Counted from the first letter of the stretch, positions 1-9,056 are shown. The stretch: DNA of 64,000 nt from Pseudoxanthomonas sp. JBR18 (GCF_028198165.1 NZ_CP116339.1:1619001-1683000), one strand, 5' to 3'. The notes: generated by a model not told the origin, from the letters alone. Numbers and translations are program-made.

Positions 1-565
1 GGCAGGCCGCCAAGGCTTGCTCGGGCGCGCCGGCGGCCCATTGCGCAGCGTAGGGCCCGGTGTAGAGCTCGATGCGGTCCGCGCCCATCTGCGCCGCGCG
101 TGCGAGTCCGACACACCCGGCATCGACAAACAGGCTGACGCGGCAGCCGAGCGCCTTGAAGCCTGCGATCAGCTCGGCCAGCGCGCTGGTGTCGGCGGTG
201 AAATCGAAACCGTGGTCCGAGGTCAGCTGTCCATCCGCATCGGGCACCAGGGTGACCTGGGCCGGCCTGACCTGTTCGCACAGGGGGAGCAACCCGGGAT
301 ATCCGGCCCTTGGTGGCGCGAACGGATTGCCCTCGACATTGAACTCGACCTGGAACTGGTTGGTCAGCGCCGACAACGCCACCACGTCCTCGGCGGTGAT
401 GTGCCGGCGATCGGGACGCGGATGCACGGTGATGCCCTGCGCGCCCGCGGACAGGCAGGTGCGCGCGGCGCGCAGCACGTCCGGTTCGCCCTCTCCGCGC
501 GAATTGCGCAGGACCGCGATCTTGTTGACGTTGACGCTCAGGGCCGCGCCGGGCTCAGACACCAT
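1..565 (-). CDS. pdxJ: Pyridoxine 5'-phosphate synthase, C-terminus beyond window
   Basis: Encodes the TIM-barrel enzyme that condenses 1-deoxy-D-xylulose 5-phosphate with 3-amino-2-oxopropyl phosphate to make pyridoxine 5'-phosphate, the last ring-closing step of the DXP-dependent vitamin B6 pathway in the cytoplasm. About 188 residues are visible. The family motifs [13 protein letters not shown] at the N-terminus, the HPRPDRRHI segment and FNVEGNP are clear. The ATG at 565 has GGAGAG eight bases upstream. It overlaps the end of the small membrane protein gene in front of it by 11 bases, so the two are probably translationally linked. The C-terminal part lies outside the window; nothing else looks abnormal. 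Confidence 0.93.
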   Translation of the reverse strand, partial: MVSEPGAALSVNVNKIAVLRNSRGEGEPDVLRAARTCLSAGAQGITVHPRPDRRHITAEDVVALSALTNQFQVEFNVEGNPFAPPRAGYPGLLPLCEQVRPAQVTLVPDADGQLTSDHGFDFTADTSALAELIAGFKALGCRVSLFVDAGCVGLARAAQMGADRIELYTGPYAAQWAAGAPEQALAAC

Positions 566-854
566 CACGCGACTCTCCGCTCAGCGGGTCAGTGCCGCCG
601 GCCTGCTGCGCGGCGCGGCGTGCCTCGGCCTGTTGGCGCAGCCGGTGGAGTTCCACCGGGTCGACCATGCGCCGGCCGCCGTCGCCCTGGTTGCCCACCA
701 GGGCCGAATACCACCCCATCGCCCAGGCCAGCAGCAGGCCCAGCGCCGCCAGCAACGCCACGACCATCAGGGCCATCGAGGTCGTGCGCAGGGCCACAGC
801 CATGGCCCCGAACGAAAGCAGAAGGAAGAGCCAGTACATGGAGCCGGTCCGCAT
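555..854 (-). CDS. Small two-helix membrane protein upstream of pdxJ
   Basis: Unrecognised protein of about 99 residues. Two hydrophobic segments follow each other near the N-terminus (from [17 protein letters not shown] to [20 protein letters not shown]), then comes a basic, Gln/Arg-rich soluble tail. It sits between cls and pdxJ on the same strand and its stop overlaps the pdxJ start. The start is uncertain: GTG at 887, ATG at 854 and ATG at 839 are all in frame and none has a strong ribosome site. ATG 854 is chosen because it keeps a short basic leader before helix 1. The function is unknown; position alone suggests a membrane accessory gene co-transcribed with its neighbours. Confidence 0.55.
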   Translation of the reverse strand: MRTGSMYWLFLLLSFGAMAVALRTTSMALMVVALLAALGLLLAWAMGWYSALVGNQGDGGRRMVDPVELHRLRQQAEARRAAQQAGGTDPLSGESRDGV

Positions 855-899
855 GGGAGACGCCGCCGATTCTACCCATCCCGGCACGCGGCGCGAGGC

Positions 900-2354
900 T
901 TAGAGGAAGGGCGAACCCAGCCGGGCGAGCGCCTCGGGCAGGCGGTTGCGCCAGAGCGAGCGGTTGCGCTCGTTGTGGACCTTGGACGCGCGCTCGAACT
1001 CGCCTTCCAGCAGCTCCGACAGCCGTGCGTTGAACGCCGGCTCGCGGAACAGCAGGGCGACTTCGAAGTTCAGCCGGAAGCTGCGGTGGTCGAAGTTGGC
1101 GCTGCCAAGGATGGCCAGGTTGTCGTCACAGATCAGCGCCTTGGTGTGCAGCATGCGCGGGCTGTACTCGTAGACCTTGACCTTGGCGGCGAGCAACTCG
1201 TCGAAGTAGGAGCGCGCGGCGAAGGTGACCAGCCTGGAGTCGCTCTGCTTGGGGACGAGCAGGCGCACGTCCAGCCCGGCCAGCGCCGCGGAGGTGAGCG
1301 CCATCGTGGCGGCCTCGCCGGGGACGAAATACGGCGTGACCAGCCAGACCCGCTCCTTGGCCTCGTGGATCGCCGAGACCTGCACGCGGTGGATGGCTTC
1401 CCAGTCCGAGTCGGGACCGGAGACGAGCACCTGGACGGCAATATCGCCCACCGGTGCGTCGGCTGCCGGCGCCCACAGCACCGTGCCCCTGAAGTGGTCC
1501 CGCCCGTGCCCGGTGGCGTAGATCCAGTCTTCCACGAACACCTGCTGCAGGCCGCGCACGATCTCGCCTTCCAGCCGCAGGTGCAGGTCACGGTAGGCAT
1601 TGGGATTGAGCCGCTCGTTCTCTTCGTCGGTGATGTTGATGCCACCGGCGAAGGCGACGGTGCCATCGATGACCGCGATCTTGCGGTGGGTGCGCAGGTT
1701 CACCCAGGGTCGGGTGAAGGGGCGGAACTGGGTGGGATGGAACCAGGCGTGCTCGGCACCGGCGTCCAGCAGCGGTGCGAGGAAGCGCTTGTTGACCTTG
1801 CTGGCGCCGACGGCATCCAGCAGCAGGCGCACGTGCACGCCCGCCCTGGCGCGCTCGATCAGTGCGTCGCGGATGCGCGTGCCGGTGCGGTCGCGCTCGA
1901 AGATGTAGTACTCCAGGTGGATGTGGTTGCGCGCCTGGCCAATCGCCTCGACCAGCGCGTCGTAGGTCGCCGCCCCATCGATCAGCAGGTCCGCGCGCGT
2001 GGCCGAGGAAGGCGGCAAGCCGGTCACGGCCTGGCCCAGCAGGGACAGCTCGGTGCAGACCTCGTTGGGCGGGCAGATTGCCTCGTGTGCATCCATGCCA
2101 TCGCGCGAGCGGTTGCGGCGCAGGCGTTGGCGCTTGATCTTCTGCGGGCCCAGCAGGAAGTAGATCAGAAAGCCCAGATAGGGCAGCGCGGCCAGCGACA
2201 GAACCCAGCTCAGGGTGGCGACCGGTTCGCGCTTTTGCAGGATGATCCAGCCGCCCAGCACCAACAGATAGGCCAGCCAGGCCGTGGTGAGGTAGGTCTT
2301 GAGGTGCGGGATATCCGCGATGTCGTGCCACAGGGTGGCGAGCAGGGCGAGCAT
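900..2354 (-). CDS. cls: Cardiolipin synthase (phospholipase D superfamily)
   Basis: Membrane enzyme that makes cardiolipin by phosphatidyl transfer between phosphatidylglycerol molecules. The 484 residues match the usual length of ClsA-type synthases. Two N-terminal membrane helices (about residues 20-40 and 48-70) precede two phospholipase D domains. The catalytic HxKxxxxD motifs are intact: H223-R-K-I-A-V-I-D in the first domain and H403-T-K-A-L-I-C-D in the second, each followed by the usual G(S/G)xN segment (GGIN, GSANFD). The gene is first in a same-strand run leading to the small membrane protein and pdxJ. It could be the ClsB type in principle, but the double N-terminal helix favours ClsA. 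Confidence 0.92.
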   Translation of the reverse strand: MLALLATLWHDIADIPHLKTYLTTAWLAYLLVLGGWIILQKREPVATLSWVLSLAALPYLGFLIYFLLGPQKIKRQRLRRNRSRDGMDAHEAICPPNEVCTELSLLGQAVTGLPPSSATRADLLIDGAATYDALVEAIGQARNHIHLEYYIFERDRTGTRIRDALIERARAGVHVRLLLDAVGASKVNKRFLAPLLDAGAEHAWFHPTQFRPFTRPWVNLRTHRKIAVIDGTVAFAGGINITDEENERLNPNAYRDLHLRLEGEIVRGLQQVFVEDWIYATGHGRDHFRGTVLWAPAADAPVGDIAVQVLVSGPDSDWEAIHRVQVSAIHEAKERVWLVTPYFVPGEAATMALTSAALAGLDVRLLVPKQSDSRLVTFAARSYFDELLAAKVKVYEYSPRMLHTKALICDDNLAILGSANFDHRSFRLNFEVALLFREPAFNARLSELLEGEFERASKVHNERNRSLWRNRLPEALARLGSPFL

Positions 2355-2421
2355 GTCCGGATTCTAGGGGGAGCCGGGTGACATCGCATGGCGTGAGACC
2401 ACCGCCGATTACCCTGGCGCG

Positions 2422-3498
2422 ATGGGCGAGGCGATCAAAGGGCGCGGTTCGACCGGCTGGCTGCCGGGACGATTCGCCGTGACCACCAACGAGGCCAGCG
2501 ACGATGGCTGGCACGACCGCGACCAGGAGGGCGAGCCCGACCTGCTGCCACGCACCCGGGTCACCGAGGAACGGGCGCGCAGCATCATCAGCCGCAACCG
2601 CTCGCCGGACATTCCCTTCTCCCAGTCGGTCAATCCGTATCGCGGGTGCGAGCATGGCTGCAGCTACTGCTTCGCGCGCCCCACGCACAGCTATCTGGAC
2701 CTGTCGCCGGGGCTGGACTTCGAGACCCGGCTGTTCGCCAAGACCAACGGCCCCGAGCTGCTGCGGGCCGAACTGGCCCACCCGCGCTACCAGGTCAGCC
2801 CGATCTCGCTGGGCATCAATACCGATGCCTATCAGCCGCTGGAGCGGCGCCTGCAGCTCACGCGCCGCCTGATTGAAGTCTTCGCCGAAACCCGGCACCC
2901 GTTCACCGTAATCACCAAGAACGCGCTGGTGACCCGCGACCTGGATCTGCTGGCACCACTGGCGGCCGACAACCTGGTGCACGTGGCGTTCTCAATAACT
3001 TCCCTGGACAACCAGCTCTCGTCCAGGCTCGAACCACGCGCCTCGGCACCACATGCGCGGCTGAAAGCCATGCAGGCCCTGAGCGAGGCGGGCGTGCCGG
3101 TGGGCGTGATGTTCGCCCCGGCCATCCCCTGGGTGAACGATGCGCACCTGGAAGCGGTGCTGGAAGCCGCGTCCCAGGCAGGTGCGCGTTCGGCCGGTTA
3201 CGTGCTGCTGCGCCTGCCGCACGAGGTCTCGCCGCTGTTCCGGGACTGGCTGGAGACCCACCTCCCGGATCGCGCCGCGCACGTGATGAGCACGGTGCGG
3301 CAGCTGCGCGGAGGCAAGGACTACGACAGCGCTTTCGGTAGCCGCATGCGCGGGCAGGGCGTCTATGCGGACTTGCTGGAACGCCGCTTCGCCCTGGCCC
3401 ACAAGCGCTTTGGCTATGACCGCGCGCGCTGGCCGGCGCTGGATTGCAGCAAGTTTCTTGCGCCGAAGACGCCTTCCCCGCAGGGGGATTTGTTCTAG
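2422..3498 (+). CDS. SPL-family radical SAM protein (PA0069-like)
   Basis: Predicted [4Fe-4S] radical S-adenosylmethionine protein of 358 residues. The cluster motif CxxxCxxC is C76-E-H-G-C80-S-Y-C83, in the context NPYRGCEHGC, which is typical of proteins related to spore photoproduct lyase. The middle contains the radical SAM barrel strands (ISLGINTDAYQP, HPFTVITKNALV). No C-terminal DNA-repair domain is recognisable, and the host does not sporulate, so the substrate is unknown. It lies alone, divergent from cls with 67 bases between the starts. The family is widespread in proteobacteria; confidence is in the family, not in an activity. Confidence 0.85.
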   Translation: MGEAIKGRGSTGWLPGRFAVTTNEASDDGWHDRDQEGEPDLLPRTRVTEERARSIISRNRSPDIPFSQSVNPYRGCEHGCSYCFARPTHSYLDLSPGLDFETRLFAKTNGPELLRAELAHPRYQVSPISLGINTDAYQPLERRLQLTRRLIEVFAETRHPFTVITKNALVTRDLDLLAPLAADNLVHVAFSITSLDNQLSSRLEPRASAPHARLKAMQALSEAGVPVGVMFAPAIPWVNDAHLEAVLEAASQAGARSAGYVLLRLPHEVSPLFRDWLETHLPDRAAHVMSTVRQLRGGKDYDSAFGSRMRGQGVYADLLERRFALAHKRFGYDRARWPALDCSKFLAPKTPSPQGDLF

Positions 3499-3576
3499 TC
3501 CGAGCGGGAGCTACCACCACAACAGCGATGAGACGTGCAGTAGGCCAGTTGCCGCCACGTCGGTTTCCATAACGAA

Positions 3577-3599
3577 AACGGCGCCACCAGGGCGCCGTT
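3577..3599 (-). terminator. Intrinsic terminator of the BON-domain gene
   Basis: Perfect 9-bp stem AACGGCGCC / GGCGCCGTT with a 5-base loop. Read on the minus strand it is followed by a TTTTCGTT tract, and it lies 24 bases after the BON gene stop. On the plus strand no T-tract follows, so it mainly serves the minus-strand gene. Confidence 0.75.
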
Positions 3600-3622
3600 C
3601 CGCATGCAACACCAAGAAGGTG

Positions 3623-3985
3623 TTACATGTCCTTCTTGCCGACCATCAGCTTGCCGGCCTCGACCTTCTTGACGCCCTCGATGCCCTTGGCCTCGGTAAT
3701 CGCGCGGTCCTTCTGGTCCTTGGTGGCCACGTGACCGCTCAGCCAGACCACGCCGTTCTTGGTCTCCACCGAAATGTCGGTGCCCGGGGTCTTGCCGCTG
3801 GCGAGCAGATCGGCCTTGACCTTGGTGGTGATCCAGGTGTCGGTGCCTGGTTGGCTGGAGTCGGCCGCGTGCTCATGGCTCATCTTGTCGTGGTCCATGT
3901 TGCCGTGCTCCTGCGCCAGCAACGGCGCGGACAGGCCCAGGGTCAACAGGGCGGACAGGACGAGCGGAGTGTGGTTCCTTTTCAT
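3623..3985 (-). CDS. Exported BON-domain protein
   Basis: Protein of 120 residues with a signal peptide (MKRNHTPLVLSALLTLGLSA, cleavage near PLLAQ) and a His/Met/Asp-rich linker (EHGNMDHDKMSHEH). One BON domain follows at about residues 50-118 (TWITTKVKADLLA, VVWLSGHVATKDQKDRAI). BON domains of the OsmY type act in the periplasm in membrane stress tolerance. The linker, with several His and Met residues close together, could bind a metal, but this is only an inference. The gene is monocistronic, with its own terminator just downstream. Confidence 0.85.
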   Translation of the reverse strand: MKRNHTPLVLSALLTLGLSAPLLAQEHGNMDHDKMSHEHAADSSQPGTDTWITTKVKADLLASGKTPGTDISVETKNGVVWLSGHVATKDQKDRAITEAKGIEGVKKVEAGKLMVGKKDM

Positions 3986-4098
3986 GATGCGCTCCTTGGG
4001 ATGCGCGATTGGGTGAGGCCATCCTGCCGATCGGGCGGTTCACCAGCTGTGTCCGGAAACGGTTGCGGTTCGTCGCACCGTTTGAACACGCCCGGCAC

Positions 4099-4929
4099 TC
4101 AGGTCAGTCCGGGCTCGTCCAGGCGCAGGGTCAGGCACTTGGCCGAGCCGCCCGCCTTGAGGAACTCGTCCAACGGCGTCTCGCGCACGCGATACCCATG
4201 CGCGGCCAACGCCTCGCGCAGGGCGGGCGTGGCGCGATTGAGGATCACCACGTTGTCCAGGTTGACCGCATTGCAGGCGAAGGCCAGCGCGTCTTCCTCG
4301 GACACGGCGATGCGCTGGTCCTCGGGCACGCGCGCGGCGATGGCCGCCTGCGCGGCTTCGTCGAACGCCGCCGGGAAGTACAGCAGCTGACCGCCGGCGA
4401 GCGGGCACAGGCAGGTGTCCAGGTGATAGAAGCGCGGGTCGACCAGGCGCAGCGGCACCACTTCGATGCCCAGGCGCGCCTGCAGTGCGATGGCCGCGCG
4501 CGCATCACTGCGATGGCCGTATCCGAACCACAGCCGTGGCGCGGCGCGGTCCAGCAACGCGTCCCCCGCACCCTCGAACTCGATCCCGTCCAGTAGATCC
4601 ACCGCGAAGCGCTGCTCGGAGAACCACTGGGTGAAGTGGGATTCCTCGCCGGCGCGCTCGGCGTGGCGGAATCGGCTGGGCACGGCCAGGTCGCGATAGA
4701 CCAGCCCCGCGTTGGCGGTGAACACCATGTCCGGCAGGCCGGCCACGTGCGGGATCAGTTCCACCTCGGCCGCGTCGGCCACCAGCGCATGCAGGTCGTC
4801 CCACTGGCGCTGGGCGCGGGCCCGATCGGCCTGGTCGCGTTGGCCGGTCATCCAGGGGTTGATGTCGTAGTCCACCGAAAAGTGGGTGGGCGGGCACATC
4901 AGCACGCGGGGGCGGGGCGAAGTCGACAT
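4099..4929 (-). CDS. Amidinotransferase / DDAH-superfamily protein
   Basis: A 276-residue member of the guanidino-group-modifying (arginine deiminase, dimethylargininase, amidinotransferase) fold. Visible family features are the substrate-acid segment PDMVFTANAGL, the FYHLDTCLCPL segment with the catalytic His, and the C-terminal nucleophile C265 in GGSAKCLTL. The likely reaction is hydrolysis of a guanidino compound such as arginine or a methylarginine to citrulline plus an amine. Which substrate is used cannot be told from sequence. It is divergent from an Lrp/AsnC regulator, and a short inverted repeat lies between them, so control by that regulator in response to an amino acid is plausible. 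Confidence 0.82.
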   Translation of the reverse strand: MSTSPRPRVLMCPPTHFSVDYDINPWMTGQRDQADRARAQRQWDDLHALVADAAEVELIPHVAGLPDMVFTANAGLVYRDLAVPSRFRHAERAGEESHFTQWFSEQRFAVDLLDGIEFEGAGDALLDRAAPRLWFGYGHRSDARAAIALQARLGIEVVPLRLVDPRFYHLDTCLCPLAGGQLLYFPAAFDEAAQAAIAARVPEDQRIAVSEEDALAFACNAVNLDNVVILNRATPALREALAAHGYRVRETPLDEFLKAGGSAKCLTLRLDEPGLT

Positions 4930-5019
4930 GGTCAGGACGTCTCGTGTTTGGCGTTATGCCATCCTAGGCCGCGCGGAAATCAGTCTGAACCACGCAGATC
5001 GCCAGTTTTTCGCGAGATT

Positions 5020-5037
5020 CTGTCAATCTGGTGACAG
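5020..5037. promoter_or_regulatory. Candidate Lrp/AsnC operator
   Basis: Inverted repeat CTGTCA-N6-TGACAG in the 154-base space between the divergent amidinotransferase and Lrp/AsnC genes. Position and symmetry suggest a binding site for the adjacent regulator, but no other copy was seen in the window. Confidence 0.35.
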
Positions 5038-5083
5038 GCAACTCCCGGATCGAAAGAACCACCGCCATTGGCAGGACATTCGC

Positions 5084-5512
5084 ATGACCGACGCCCTCGA
5101 CACCCTGGACCAGGATCTCATCGCCTTGTTACGCGCCGACAGCCGCACCCCGGCGGCGCTGCTGGCCAAGCAGCTCAAGGTCTCGCGCGGCACCGTGCAG
5201 AACCGCATCACCCGCCTGCAGCGCAGCGGTGTGCTGCTGGGCTTTACCGTCAAATTGGCCAGCGAAGGGTTGCGCGGCGTGCGCGCCATCACCCAGATCG
5301 AGGTGCGCGGCGGCGCGACCGACAAGGTGGTAGCCGCGCTGCGGCGCCTGCCGGAGGTGGTCAGTGTCTACTCCACCAACGGCCGCTGGGACCTGGTGGT
5401 GGAAGTGCGCACCGAGGACCTGCTCGGCTTCGACCAGGCGCTGCGCCGCCTGCGCGACATCGAAGGCATCGCCGCCTCGGAAACCAGCCTGCTGTTGGCC
5501 GAACAGCGCTGA
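5084..5512 (+). CDS. Lrp/AsnC family transcriptional regulator
   Basis: A 142-residue regulator with the standard two parts: an N-terminal winged helix-turn-helix (LDQDLIALLRADSRTPAALLAKQLKVSR, about residues 6-50) and a C-terminal RAM ligand-sensing domain (about 65-140). The ATG at 5084 is used because it gives the usual family N-terminus; longer in-frame starts add an unrelated leader. It is divergent from the amidinotransferase gene, which is its most likely target, with an amino acid such as arginine or a breakdown product as likely ligand (inference). Confidence 0.9.
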   Translation: MTDALDTLDQDLIALLRADSRTPAALLAKQLKVSRGTVQNRITRLQRSGVLLGFTVKLASEGLRGVRAITQIEVRGGATDKVVAALRRLPEVVSVYSTNGRWDLVVEVRTEDLLGFDQALRRLRDIEGIAASETSLLLAEQR

Positions 5513-5515
5513 GGT

Positions 5516-5908
5516 TCAGCGGCGCGCGTGGCGTCGCAGGCGGGCGAGCCGGCGCGCCTTGTGCCCGGCCATCCACACCAGCTGGCGCCGGGCGCGGACT
5601 TGGCCGACGCACAGCCAGGCCACCAGGCCGGCGAAATAGAGAGACCTGCCCAAACCAAGTCCAAAGACATGCCACAGCGCGAAGCCGACCACGCTGGCGC
5701 CCAGACTGAGCCAGGCCAAGGGCGAGCGCCGCAGCTGATGCTGGAGCGCCTCCTGCTTCATCTCCACGACCAGGGGCATGGGAATCCGCAGGCGCGCGAC
5801 CAGTTGCCAGACCAGGCTACGTCGCCTCGTTGAAAGACCGTTGGCACACAGGCGTGGGGAAGGAGCAGGGGAGAGATCCACATCAAGTTCTCCGGGAAAC
5901 CGCTTCAA
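5516..5908 (-). CDS. Membrane protein, last gene of the GntR-ABC operon
   Basis: Unrecognised protein of up to 130 residues with two hydrophobic segments (LAWLSLGASVVGFALWHVFG and SLYFAGLVAWLCVGQV) and a strongly basic C-terminus. The TTG at 5908 overlaps the stop of the preceding small gene as TTGA, which suggests translational coupling; an internal ATG at 5779 would give 88 residues. It is the fifth same-strand gene after gntR, the ABC ATPase, the large membrane protein and a 64-residue protein. It may be part of the exporter or an immunity-like accessory; nothing in the sequence decides this. Confidence 0.5.
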   Translation of the reverse strand: MKRFPGELDVDLSPAPSPRLCANGLSTRRRSLVWQLVARLRIPMPLVVEMKQEALQHQLRRSPLAWLSLGASVVGFALWHVFGLGLGRSLYFAGLVAWLCVGQVRARRQLVWMAGHKARRLARLRRHARR

Positions 5909-6099
5909 GAGGCCACGGAGGTGCTGCGTCCACGCAGACCGCGGGCCGACAGTGGCAGCAGCAGCAAGCCTGCCGCACCACAGGCCAACAGCAGCCAGTC
6001 GCGCGCATCCAGCTGGCTGTGGGCCAGACCGATAGCGCTTAGCGCCAACACGGCTAGCGCGAACAGTAAAACGAGCATGGCAAGTGATCGGGCAAGCAT
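5905..6099 (-). CDS. 64-residue membrane protein in ABC operon
   Basis: Small hydrophobic protein with two membrane helices (LARSLAMLVLLFALAVLALSA and WLLLACGAAGLLLLPLSA) and a short charged end. The ATG at 6099 is preceded by AGGAAG at good spacing, so this start is preferred to the longer 6168 start. It lies 37 bases after the large membrane protein gene and overlaps the next gene by four bases. No family is recognised. Confidence 0.65.
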   Translation of the reverse strand: MLARSLAMLVLLFALAVLALSAIGLAHSQLDARDWLLLACGAAGLLLLPLSARGLRGRSTSVAS

Positions 6100-6136
6100 G
6101 GGATCTTCCTTGTGAGGTGTTGAGGTAGCGAGTGGG

Positions 6137-7747
6137 TCAGACGGCGCGGCGCAACAGGCGCAGGCCAAGTCCGATCAGCACCACGCCGGTGACGCCCAGC
6201 GCGGACATGAGCAACTGGCGTGCGTCGAAGCCGGCGTAGAGCGTCGCGTCGCCATGCTGCTGGACGCCGACCAACATCACGGTGGCCAGCAGTAGGCCGC
6301 CGCTGCCGATGAGTGTCGGCGCCTGCCAAGTGTCGCCATCGGCCAGGGTCGGGCGGCGGGCGATCCAAGGCTGTGAGCGGTGGTCGATGCGGCGGCGTAG
6401 GCGGCCAAGTGCCACACCGGCGGCGACCAGCATCATGGTCCAGCCCACCAGCGTAGCCGAGGTCGGAACGCGGGAGCCCATGATCGAAGCATTGGCGACC
6501 AGTAGCGCGATCGCTTCCACGCACATCAACAGTCCCAGCACCATGCCGTGCATCCCACCGCGCGCCACGCACCACAGGGCGACGCAGGCGTTGACCAGCA
6601 CGCTCGCCAGGCCGGTGCCCAGCAGGACTGAGTAGTACGCCAGGGGCGCATTGCTCAGCATGCCGTAGCCGGCCATGATCGCGGTGGTGATCGACGTGCT
6701 GGCGACCATGCGGGTGAGCAGCAGCGAAACCAATGCCCGGCCACGTTCTGATGCGGCTGGCAGTCCCGGCAACAGCGCCAGATCGTGCAGGCCCAGCTCA
6801 GGCTTGCGGAACAGCGTCCACAGGCGCATCAGCGCGTGCACCGCCACGGAGGCCACGATGAAGGCCGGGAAGAACAGCGACACCCGGTCCGCCCGGGAAT
6901 CGTCGCCATGGCTGGACAGCCACCACATCGCCGGCAGGATCAGCAGCCACAGATGGCCCTGCAGCAACGCCGTCAGCGTCGGGGTGCCCAGGCCCGGGCC
7001 CAGGCTCACGCCGAGGGCGGCCCGGGCGCGCCCGGTGTCGGGCAGCGTGAGGGCGGGCGGCACGTTGCCGCCAAACCAGCGCTGGGTCTGCTGCTGGCGC
7101 ATCTGTTCCAACGAAAAGGCACCCGTATTGGTCTGCAGGGCGATGGCGATGGGCCGCCGCCATTGCGTGGTAGGCGCTCCGTGGCGAAACAGCGGCCACC
7201 AGCACGCGGTGATCGAGGCCAGCAGCAGGCACGGCAGCCACACCGTGTTGCTGGAGGCACCAAAGCTGATCGCGAACGATATTCCGGCGATTTCCAACAC
7301 GCGCGGGACCAGGGCAACGGCGGGCAGCAACACCATCACCACCGGCGGCAGACTGGTGACCAGTATCGTGCCCAGCGCGACCACGCTCAGGATCCACACG
7401 TTGGACAGCACCGGCGCCTGATCCAGCCACGTAAACAGCAGGGCCGGAAGCACGGCCGTGACCACCCAACTGGGCAACAGCAACCGTGCCAGCGTGCTCC
7501 AGACTTTGGGCAGGCGCATTCGGTGCATCTGCCAGGCCGCGCCCAGCAGATGGCCGCTCATCAGCAGCCACCACAGGCCAATGCCGCCGCCTGCGAGGAC
7601 CAGGCGCAAGATGTGGGCCTTGTCCGGGTCAAGAGGAACCAGCGCCGCGCCGATCATCAGAACCAGCCACAGCCCATGCACCAGCCACGTGCCCGCATGG
7701 CGGTTGAACACCACCGTGGCCGGCAGGGACAACATGCGCGCGCTCAT
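6137..7747 (-). CDS. Polytopic membrane protein, partner of ABC ATPase
   Basis: A 536-residue protein with about twelve hydrophobic segments spread over its length, and no large soluble domain. Its ATG overlaps the stop of the ABC ATPase as ATGA, and the pair sits behind a YtrA-type GntR regulator, an arrangement typical of small bacterial exporters that respond to antibiotics or cell-envelope stress. It is therefore probably the permease of the transporter, but its sequence is not a clear ABC-2 match, and I do not recognise a closer family. Substrate unknown. Confidence 0.7.
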   Translation of the reverse strand: MSARMLSLPATVVFNRHAGTWLVHGLWLVLMIGAALVPLDPDKAHILRLVLAGGGIGLWWLLMSGHLLGAAWQMHRMRLPKVWSTLARLLLPSWVVTAVLPALLFTWLDQAPVLSNVWILSVVALGTILVTSLPPVVMVLLPAVALVPRVLEIAGISFAISFGASSNTVWLPCLLLASITACWWPLFRHGAPTTQWRRPIAIALQTNTGAFSLEQMRQQQTQRWFGGNVPPALTLPDTGRARAALGVSLGPGLGTPTLTALLQGHLWLLILPAMWWLSSHGDDSRADRVSLFFPAFIVASVAVHALMRLWTLFRKPELGLHDLALLPGLPAASERGRALVSLLLTRMVASTSITTAIMAGYGMLSNAPLAYYSVLLGTGLASVLVNACVALWCVARGGMHGMVLGLLMCVEAIALLVANASIMGSRVPTSATLVGWTMMLVAAGVALGRLRRRIDHRSQPWIARRPTLADGDTWQAPTLIGSGGLLLATVMLVGVQQHGDATLYAGFDARQLLMSALGVTGVVLIGLGLRLLRRAV

Positions 7748-8664
7748 CCTGCCACCTCCACGAACAGGTCCTCCAAGCCCAAGTGCACGCTGCGCACGCC
7801 GGGTAGCGCGGCCAGCTGGGCGGGCGTGTGACCATCGTCGATGAGCACCAGCTGCAGCGCGCCGCCAGGCTGGGGACGGCGTGAGAGTTCGCCGGGCAGG
7901 GCTTTGGGCAGCTGGGCGGCGACCTCGGTCGGCAGGTGCAGACGGCTGACGGTCTCCTTCGCCGCGTCCAGCTCGGTGTGTAGCAGCAGCGCGCCTTCAT
8001 GCAAAAAGGCCACGTGCGAGGCCACGCGCTCCAGGTCCGAGACGATATGCGTGGAGAACAGTACCGTGCCGCCTTCCTCGCCGGCCTGCGTGGCAATCTC
8101 ACGCAGCAGCTGGCGGCGTGCGACCGGGTCCAACGCTGCGGCTGGCTCGTCCAGTACCAGCAGGGCCGGGCGCGGGGCCAGGGCGCGGACGATGGCCAGG
8201 CGCTGGGCTTCACCCGGTGAGAGCTTGGCCAGCACCTTGTCCGGGCGGACGTCCCAGCGCGCCAGCAGCGCCTCGGCGTGAGCCTGGTCCCAGCCGGTGT
8301 AGAGCTGGGACAGGAAGCGCATCAGCTGGCGCGGCGTCATCCACTGGAAGGCCAGCGGCTGCTGCGGCACATAGCCCAGCCGCTGCTTGGCCGCATCGTC
8401 CATGCGCAGCGCCGGCTGGCCGAACACCAGGGCCTGCCCGGCGTCGGGTTCGTCCAGGCCCAGCAGCAGGTTGAGCAGGGTGCTCTTGCCCGCGCCGTTG
8501 CGGCCGATCAGGCCCAGCACCGTGCCCGACTCCAGCTGCAGCGAGACCTCGCGCAGCACCTCCTGGCGACCGTAGCGCTTGGACAGGCCCTGTGCGCACA
8601 GCGGCATGGTCGTGGCGGCGGGCAGGGCGTGGGCGAGGTGCAGCGATCCAGCGGCGGTGTTCAT
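7744..8664 (-). CDS. ABC transporter ATP-binding protein
   Basis: A 306-residue ATPase subunit. The Walker A motif GRNGAGKST, the Q-loop region (YVPQQPLAFQ), the signature LSPGEAQRLA and Walker B LLVLDEP are all intact. The C-terminal 80 residues form an accessory domain seen in CcmA/YtrB-like exporters. It lies three bases after gntR and overlaps the membrane protein gene by four bases, so the three are one transcript. The complex probably exports a hydrophobic compound or acts in resistance (inference from the YtrA-type operon layout). Confidence 0.9.
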   Translation of the reverse strand: MNTAAGSLHLAHALPAATTMPLCAQGLSKRYGRQEVLREVSLQLESGTVLGLIGRNGAGKSTLLNLLLGLDEPDAGQALVFGQPALRMDDAAKQRLGYVPQQPLAFQWMTPRQLMRFLSQLYTGWDQAHAEALLARWDVRPDKVLAKLSPGEAQRLAIVRALAPRPALLVLDEPAAALDPVARRQLLREIATQAGEEGGTVLFSTHIVSDLERVASHVAFLHEGALLLHTELDAAKETVSRLHLPTEVAAQLPKALPGELSRRPQPGGALQLVLIDDGHTPAQLAALPGVRSVHLGLEDLFVEVAG

Positions 8665-8666
8665 GC

Positions 8667-9056
8667 TCAGGTCTCCTCATCGAGCAAGGCGGCAAGCCGG
8701 GCGAGCACCTGCTCGGCCGGCAATTCCAGTTGGCGGGCGTGGTCGGCCACGGTGCGCAGAGCCGGGTCCAGCAGGTCCAGGCGCGCGGCCAGGCTGCCGG
8801 CGGCGCGGGACTGTTCGGCTACGGCCATGCCCTTGCCGCGCTGGCGCACCAACACGCCTTCGCCTTCCAGCAGGCTGTAGGCCTTGGACACGGTCATCGG
8901 GTTGATGGCGTGGACTGCAGCGACCTCGCGCACCGAGGGTAGGGTGTCGCCAGGGCGCAGCTGGCCGGCGCTGGCCAGACGCTGCACCTGCTCGACGATC
9001 TGCCGGTAGATCGGCACAGCCGAGGTGGGTTGGATCGAAAGAAGATCTGCGTCCAT
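8667..9056 (-). CDS. GntR family regulator, YtrA subfamily
   Basis: A 129-residue regulator with a GntR winged helix-turn-helix (IYRQIVEQVQRLASAGQLRPGDTLPSVRE, about residues 14-80) and only a short helical tail for dimerisation, which is the YtrA type. The ATG at 9056 (MDADLL) is favoured over TTG 9065 because it gives the usual N-terminus. An inverted repeat overlaps the region just before the start, fitting autorepression. It heads the operon for the ABC exporter and two small membrane proteins. Confidence 0.88.
   Translation of the reverse strand: MDADLLSIQPTSAVPIYRQIVEQVQRLASAGQLRPGDTLPSVREVAAVHAINPMTVSKAYSLLEGEGVLVRQRGKGMAVAEQSRAAGSLAARLDLLDPALRTVADHARQLELPAEQVLARLAALLDEET

Noticed and set aside
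3577..3599. Hairpin as terminator of the radical SAM gene on the plus strand
   Set aside because: No T-tract follows on the plus strand; the T-run is on the minus strand, so it is assigned to the BON gene.
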